Shown: positions 60,804-64,000 of the stretch, piece by piece
Numbering within the stretch: the first letter of the stretch is position 1
How the letters are laid out: every line of letters begins with the position of its first letter
The notes under the pieces: generated by a model
The model's database searches: none
Told to the model about the DNA's origin: nothing
What the model saw: only the letters and a program-made list of their open reading frames with translations
Program-made: the position numbers and the translations under genes
Source of the DNA: Nodosilinea sp. PGN35
GTDB lineage: Bacteria; Cyanobacteriota; Cyanobacteriia; Phormidesmidales; Phormidesmidaceae
Direction: 5' to 3'
NCBI RefSeq assembly: GCF_029109325.1
Contig: NZ_JAQKQJ010000015.1
Location: 214,039-278,038 of the forward strand
DNA length: 64,000 nucleotides

Positions 60804-61042
60804 CAGGGACGCTTGCCCCCGATCGGCCCGTTGGCAAAACATAGGTTTAAACCGATGATCAATCAATCCTTTCCGTGAGGTCAAGGACGGCGGAACGTCC
60901 TTGTCGTAGGCCGGAGGACGCGCGCAGCCGGGGGTCTGGGGCCAGCGAAATGGCCCCAGCAGCAGATCTGGCTTTGACCCAAATTTTGCGCCACAACAGT
61001 CGATACCTTTGACCCACCCGCCACCCCCATCAGCCGATGGCC

Positions 61043-61351
61043 CTACTGGGCCGGTCTAGCCCCTCTGGGGCGGCTACGCCAACGACCATCGCGCTGGCTA
61101 TAGCGCAACACATCCCCCATATCGGGGCGAACGATCAGCCCACTCTCGGGAATATCAATGGCATGGCTCCAGCTCACCCGCTCTAAATAACCCAGCAGAT
61201 GCAGGCGATCGATCGCCTGCTGGGCATCCTCAGGCGCACCCACCAGGTAGTGCCGCAGCCGACGGTGCGACACCACCAGAGGAATTGTCGGCAGCGGCGT
61301 CTGGGCCACCCCCCGCAGATAGGGCGGCAAAAAACATTGAGCTTGCAACAT
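61043..61351 (-). CDS. Conserved-looking hypothetical protein
   Basis: 102 aa soluble protein, no signal peptide or membrane helix. The central LHLLGYLERVSWSHAIDIPE and IVRPDMGDVLRYSQR look like a real fold, and I have the impression of similar short cyanobacterial hypotheticals. No function can be given. The C-terminus is Arg/Pro-rich. It is surrounded by REP-like repeats. Confidence 0.6.
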   Translation of the reverse strand: MLQAQCFLPPYLRGVAQTPLPTIPLVVSHRRLRHYLVGAPEDAQQAIDRLHLLGYLERVSWSHAIDIPESGLIVRPDMGDVLRYSQRDGRWRSRPRGARPAQ

Positions 61352-61380
61352 TTAGAAAGTCCTCAACAGCAAAACAAAGC

Positions 61381-61403
61381 GTAGGGTGGGCACGGCCCAC
61401 CAC
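61381..61403. repeat. REP-like element upstream of the HTH gene
   Basis: GTAGGGTGGGCACGGCCCACCAC with a GTGGGC/GCCCAC stem. Same family as 60783 and 62092. Confidence 0.6.
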
Positions 61404-61564
61404 CCGGCTACAGCCTGTCAGCAACCCCACGGGCAGCAAAAACCAGCCCCCGCGATCGCAGATGGCAAAAGAACAGGATCGGTAACGGTAGAATGAGGCA
61501 CGACAGCCAGGAGAAGGACACGCAGAATGCAGTGCAGCCTTCCCTGGAAGTTCATGTCTCATTT

Positions 61565-61607
61565 TGAGGCTTTATTTTGAATATGTCAATCTGAGGCTTT
61601 GATTTGA
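61565..61607. promoter_or_regulatory. Direct-repeat operator candidate for the HTH gene
   Basis: Two 16-bp copies, TGAGGCTTTATTTTGA (61565-61580) and TGAGGCTTTGATTTGA (61592-61607), differing at two positions and 27 bp apart, the second ending 18 bp before the HTH start. GTCTCA/TGAGAC at the outer edges adds dyad symmetry. This is the expected layout for an autoregulatory site. Confidence 0.6.
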
Positions 61608-61625
61608 GACCTCTACTGTTAACCA

Positions 61626-61871
61626 ATGGCTGACGAAAGCGCTCCGCAGGCAGAATCAAAGCTCTCACCTATAGAGGTCTTGAGGTTAGAGCGCACTAAA
61701 CTGACTCAAGATGAGTTGGCGGTTCGCTGCGGCATACCCCGATCTACCTACCAGCGCTGGATTGCGGGCAAGACCGAGGCAAAGTTAAGCCTGGCCCAGC
61801 TCAAAGCCCTTGGTCGAGAGTTGGGAATTGAGCGGCTTGAAGATATTCCAGACGATTTTTCGGCCAGGTAA
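61626..61871 (+). CDS. Small helix-turn-helix (XRE-like) regulator
   Basis: 81 aa. The helix-turn-helix lies at about residues 15-60: VLRLERTKLTQDELAVRCG, then IPRSTYQRWIAGKTEAKLS, the pattern of XRE/Cro-type DNA-binding domains. There is no sensor domain. Two 16-bp direct repeats lie directly upstream and may be its own operator. The next gene on the strand, 384 bp away, is a STAND NTPase, so it may control that gene; this is inference. Confidence 0.82.
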   Translation: MADESAPQAESKLSPIEVLRLERTKLTQDELAVRCGIPRSTYQRWIAGKTEAKLSLAQLKALGRELGIERLEDIPDDFSAR

Positions 61872-62255
61872 ATGCGATCGCAGTCTAGCTCCACTTGTAG
61901 GGTGCATTCCCGGCCCACAAATCAGCGCAAAGCTTCACAGATTTTGCTTTTGGGCCGCAATGCACCGCTTAATGTATCGAGTGTCCCGCTTAACGCTTGA
62001 AGAAATTGCGAGAAGAGATGGGCATGTCTCAGAAGGAATTGCCCGATAGCTTTGCGACCGGGTAGGTTGGGCTGTTTGAGGCGGGGGTGAACGGTAGGCA
62101 GTGCCCATCCTACGGGTTGCGTTGGGGCGTTTCGGCAAAAGGCTCGACGCTTTGAGAAAATTGCTCAAAACCTGGAGTAGACCGCTCGGAATCTCGCCTT
62201 CTGAAGCTGAAGACAGAGGATAAGATTGGAAAACCTGCCCTCTGCTAGCTGGTAC
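61872..62255. other. Repeat-rich intergenic region before the second STAND gene
   Basis: 384 bp holding the element at 61897-61967 and a REP-like sequence at 62092-62111. A short frame near 62019 (MGMSQKELPDSFATG) could be a gene remnant but is too short to assign. Confidence 0.5.
61897..61967. repeat. Short element with GTAGGGTGCATT-type ends
   Basis: The left end GTAGGGTGCATTCCCGGCCC (61897-61916) is nearly complementary to the right end GGGCCGCAATGCACC (61952-61966). Its ends match those of the 170-bp element at 3235-3404, so it is probably a shorter relative. Confidence 0.6.
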
Positions 62256-64000
62256 ATGGCCTCGATAGACCGCACCAAGCTGCTAAAAACGCTAACTGCC
62301 CTGCCGCAGCAGCAGTTTAGCCAAGTCGAGTTTGCGCTAAAGCCACCAAACGGCATGATGCCGGGGATAACTGCGCCGTTGGGCGATCGCGCCCTTGCTC
62401 TACTCAACTGGGCCGAAAGCCCCACCGGGCCAGGGCTGGCCCCGGTGCAGGCGGCAGCCAACTCACTGCTGTTGCCCACTGCCCTAACCTCGCCTACCCT
62501 GGGGCCTGAACAAACTCGCCCAGTGCTCGACCAGTGGTACGGGCGCGAGCAAGAGCTGGGGCAGTTGGCCACCTGGCTTGCCGACCCCGCCGTGCGGCTG
62601 GTCGAAATTGTTGGCCTGGGGGGTTTTGGCAAATCGTCTTTGGCGGCCCGCTGGCTAGAGAGCACCCCAAACACCGCAGGGCAGGTCTGGGTCAACTTTA
62701 GTGTGGTGTATTCGTTTTCGGTGTTTGCCCTGTGGCTGTTGCAGCAGCTTGGCCCCGCCGTAGATGAGAGCACCGACAAAGCCACCCTCATGCGCCTGCT
62801 GGTTGAGCGGCTGTCAGCCCAGCCCAGCCTGGTAGTGCTCGACAACCTTGAAACCTTAACTGCCGATGCTGCCTTTGCCGACTACCGCCAGTTTTTAACG
62901 GGCTGGCTAGAGCAGGGCACCACCAGCCAAATCGTGCTCACCAGCCGCGAGCAGCCCGACCTGCCCGCCAACCTGCGCCGCCAGCGCTGCAAAACCCTTC
63001 CCCTGCAAGGGCTAAGCCCCGTTGCCGCCACCGCTCTGCTGCGGGGAGAGGGGGTGCAGGGCACCGAGGCCGAGCTGCAAGCCTTTGCCACCCTTACCGA
63101 TGGTCACCCCCTGCTGCTAAACCTGATTGTGGGCCAACTGTGGGATGAGTACGGCGACACCCCGCCCCTAAGCCAGTGGCAAACCCTCAACCCCGACCTG
63201 TTTGCCTACCTGGGTGCCCACCGGGGCGACCCCGAGGCCAGTGTGGGCAAGGTATTTGCCGCCAGCTACAACCGTTTGACCCCGCCGTTACAACAACTTT
63301 TGCGCTACCTGAGCGTGTATCGCCCCCGGTTTGACCCAGCAATGGCTTTGGCGATGGCTGAGGGGGAGCTTGCCAATGAGCCAAGTTTTGAAAAAGCGAC
63401 ACTGCGCTATCTGGTGCGGCTGGCGCTGCTGCAAGAGCAGCCCCCCACTGCCCAGGGCCGCCGCTACTTTTTGCTGCCGCTAATTAGCCAGTATCTAGAG
63501 CGGCAGGGCGACCTGGCCCCTGCTCACCAGCGGGCCGTAGCTTTTTACCAGGCGGTATGCAAGCCAAACCTGAGCCGCACCGACGGCCCAGCCGAGGTAG
63601 CCCCCTACCTGGAGCTGGCCCATCACCTGTGTGAGCTGGGGCAGTTTGGGCAAGCGATGGATGTGCTGCAAGGCAACACCGATAGCGATGACCGCTACAG
63701 CAGCCCAGAATTTATTCTCAAGTACAGAACCGGCTCTACTTTGGTTAAAGACACTGGTCAAGACCAATCTCCCAGGTCTAAAAATGGGCATGCCATCTTG
63801 CTTGATTTCTTTCAACAAATTGCTACTGAGTGGCAGCCCGAGACTCTTCACCAGCGACGGCGCTACGGCGACACGCTGCAAGCGCAGGGCGATGTGCTGC
63901 AATTCCTCGACCAACGTAGCGAGGCGCTGGCGAACTACGAGCAGGCGTTGACCATTTATCGCGAGGTCGGCGCTCGGCTCGGCGAAGCCAACACGCTTAA
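62256..64000 (+). CDS. STAND-class NTPase with N-terminal adaptor-like domain (partial, runs off the window)
   Basis: 581 codons visible. Residues about 5-72 match the adaptor-like N-terminal domain of the STAND protein at 3411-6026: FALKPPNG and LLNWAESPTGPGL align with FALNPPSG and LLAWAESPMGCGL. The NTPase has Walker A GLGGFGKSS (120-128), Walker B SLVVLDNLE (191-199) and VLTSRE (227-232). A winged-helix-like region follows, and near residue 540 TPR-like repeats begin (ALANYEQALTIYREVG). I use ATG 62256; a TTG at 62226 with AGAGGA before it is a real alternative. Unlike the first protein it has no glycine-rich insert after Walker B. Partner and trigger unknown. Confidence 0.86.
   Translation, partial: MASIDRTKLLKTLTALPQQQFSQVEFALKPPNGMMPGITAPLGDRALALLNWAESPTGPGLAPVQAAANSLLLPTALTSPTLGPEQTRPVLDQWYGREQELGQLATWLADPAVRLVEIVGLGGFGKSSLAARWLESTPNTAGQVWVNFSVVYSFSVFALWLLQQLGPAVDESTDKATLMRLLVERLSAQPSLVVLDNLETLTADAAFADYRQFLTGWLEQGTTSQIVLTSREQPDLPANLRRQRCKTLPLQGLSPVAATALLRGEGVQGTEAELQAFATLTDGHPLLLNLIVGQLWDEYGDTPPLSQWQTLNPDLFAYLGAHRGDPEASVGKVFAASYNRLTPPLQQLLRYLSVYRPRFDPAMALAMAEGELANEPSFEKATLRYLVRLALLQEQPPTAQGRRYFLLPLISQYLERQGDLAPAHQRAVAFYQAVCKPNLSRTDGPAEVAPYLELAHHLCELGQFGQAMDVLQGNTDSDDRYSSPEFILKYRTGSTLVKDTGQDQSPRSKNGHAILLDFFQQIATEWQPETLHQRRRYGDTLQAQGDVLQFLDQRSEALANYEQALTIYREVGARLGEANTL

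Noticed and set aside
62019..62066. Short MSQKELPDSFATG frame as a regulator remnant
   Set aside because: Too short to assign to any family.
1..64000. CRISPR arrays, rRNA genes, transposases, prophage genes
   Set aside because: No regularly spaced repeats, no rRNA sequence, no recognisable transposase or phage protein found on either strand.

Overview
The window comes from a cyanobacterial chromosome. It has ferredoxin-dependent glutamate synthase, an omega-3 acyl-lipid desaturase (desB), a Psb32-type photosystem II repair protein, a stand-alone DUF3143 protein next to a DnaJ-like protein, and very many copies of the HIP1 octamer GCGATCGC. The fairly high GC content and the gene set fit a filamentous Leptolyngbya/Nodosilinea-type organism. 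That genus-level guess is inference only.

Layout. 1-12.9 kb: tig (truncated at the window edge) diverges from asd-dapA-rnj, followed by rne-rnhB. Lysine-pathway and RNA-decay genes are thus adjacent, as in other cyanobacteria, but asd and dapA are separated here by a 3.5-kb accessory block holding a Uma2-type nuclease and a STAND NTPase. 12.9-18.5 kb: YccF, tRNA-Leu(UAG), an AT-rich stretch with an unknown membrane protein, DUF3143, DnaJ-like, YaaW-like, a renalase-like flavoprotein and a 59-aa basic protein. 18.8-23.5 kb: ferredoxin-GOGAT. 23.9-27.0 kb: a secreted phosphodiester glycosidase, a cupin and an IscA/HesB-type protein. 27.1-32.0 kb: the str operon (rpsL, rpsG, fusA, tuf, rpsJ). 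32.2-39.7 kb: a LON-N domain protein, pheA, a deacetylase/glycosidase fusion, psb32, a small regulator-like protein, an AEC permease and a PEMT-like membrane protein. 39.8-47.3 kb: GH13 amylase, desB, two GT2 glycosyltransferases with a WcaF-type acetyltransferase, surE and a lipid kinase. 47.6-52.4 kb: an accessory signalling cassette of TerY-like vWA protein, PP2C phosphatase and protein kinase, with a small membrane-anchored protein and a NERD-domain protein on the same strand. 52.5-58.9 kb: the trehalose operon treZ-treY-treH. 59.0-64.0 kb: an RluA-type pseudouridine synthase, then a repeat-rich stretch with a small HTH regulator and a second STAND NTPase running off the window.

Most interesting: (1) the vWA/PP2C/kinase triad with an adjacent NERD nuclease-like gene, a candidate stress or defence signalling module; (2) two STAND NTPases 56 kb apart sharing the same N-terminal adaptor-like domain, each in repeat-rich accessory DNA; (3) a family of about 65-bp MITE-like elements, one of which supplies the stop codon of the PP2C gene; (4) matched palindromes bracketing the insertion between asd and dapA; and (5) a direct-repeat operator candidate just upstream of the small HTH gene. 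No CRISPR array, rRNA, prophage or intact transposase gene was seen.
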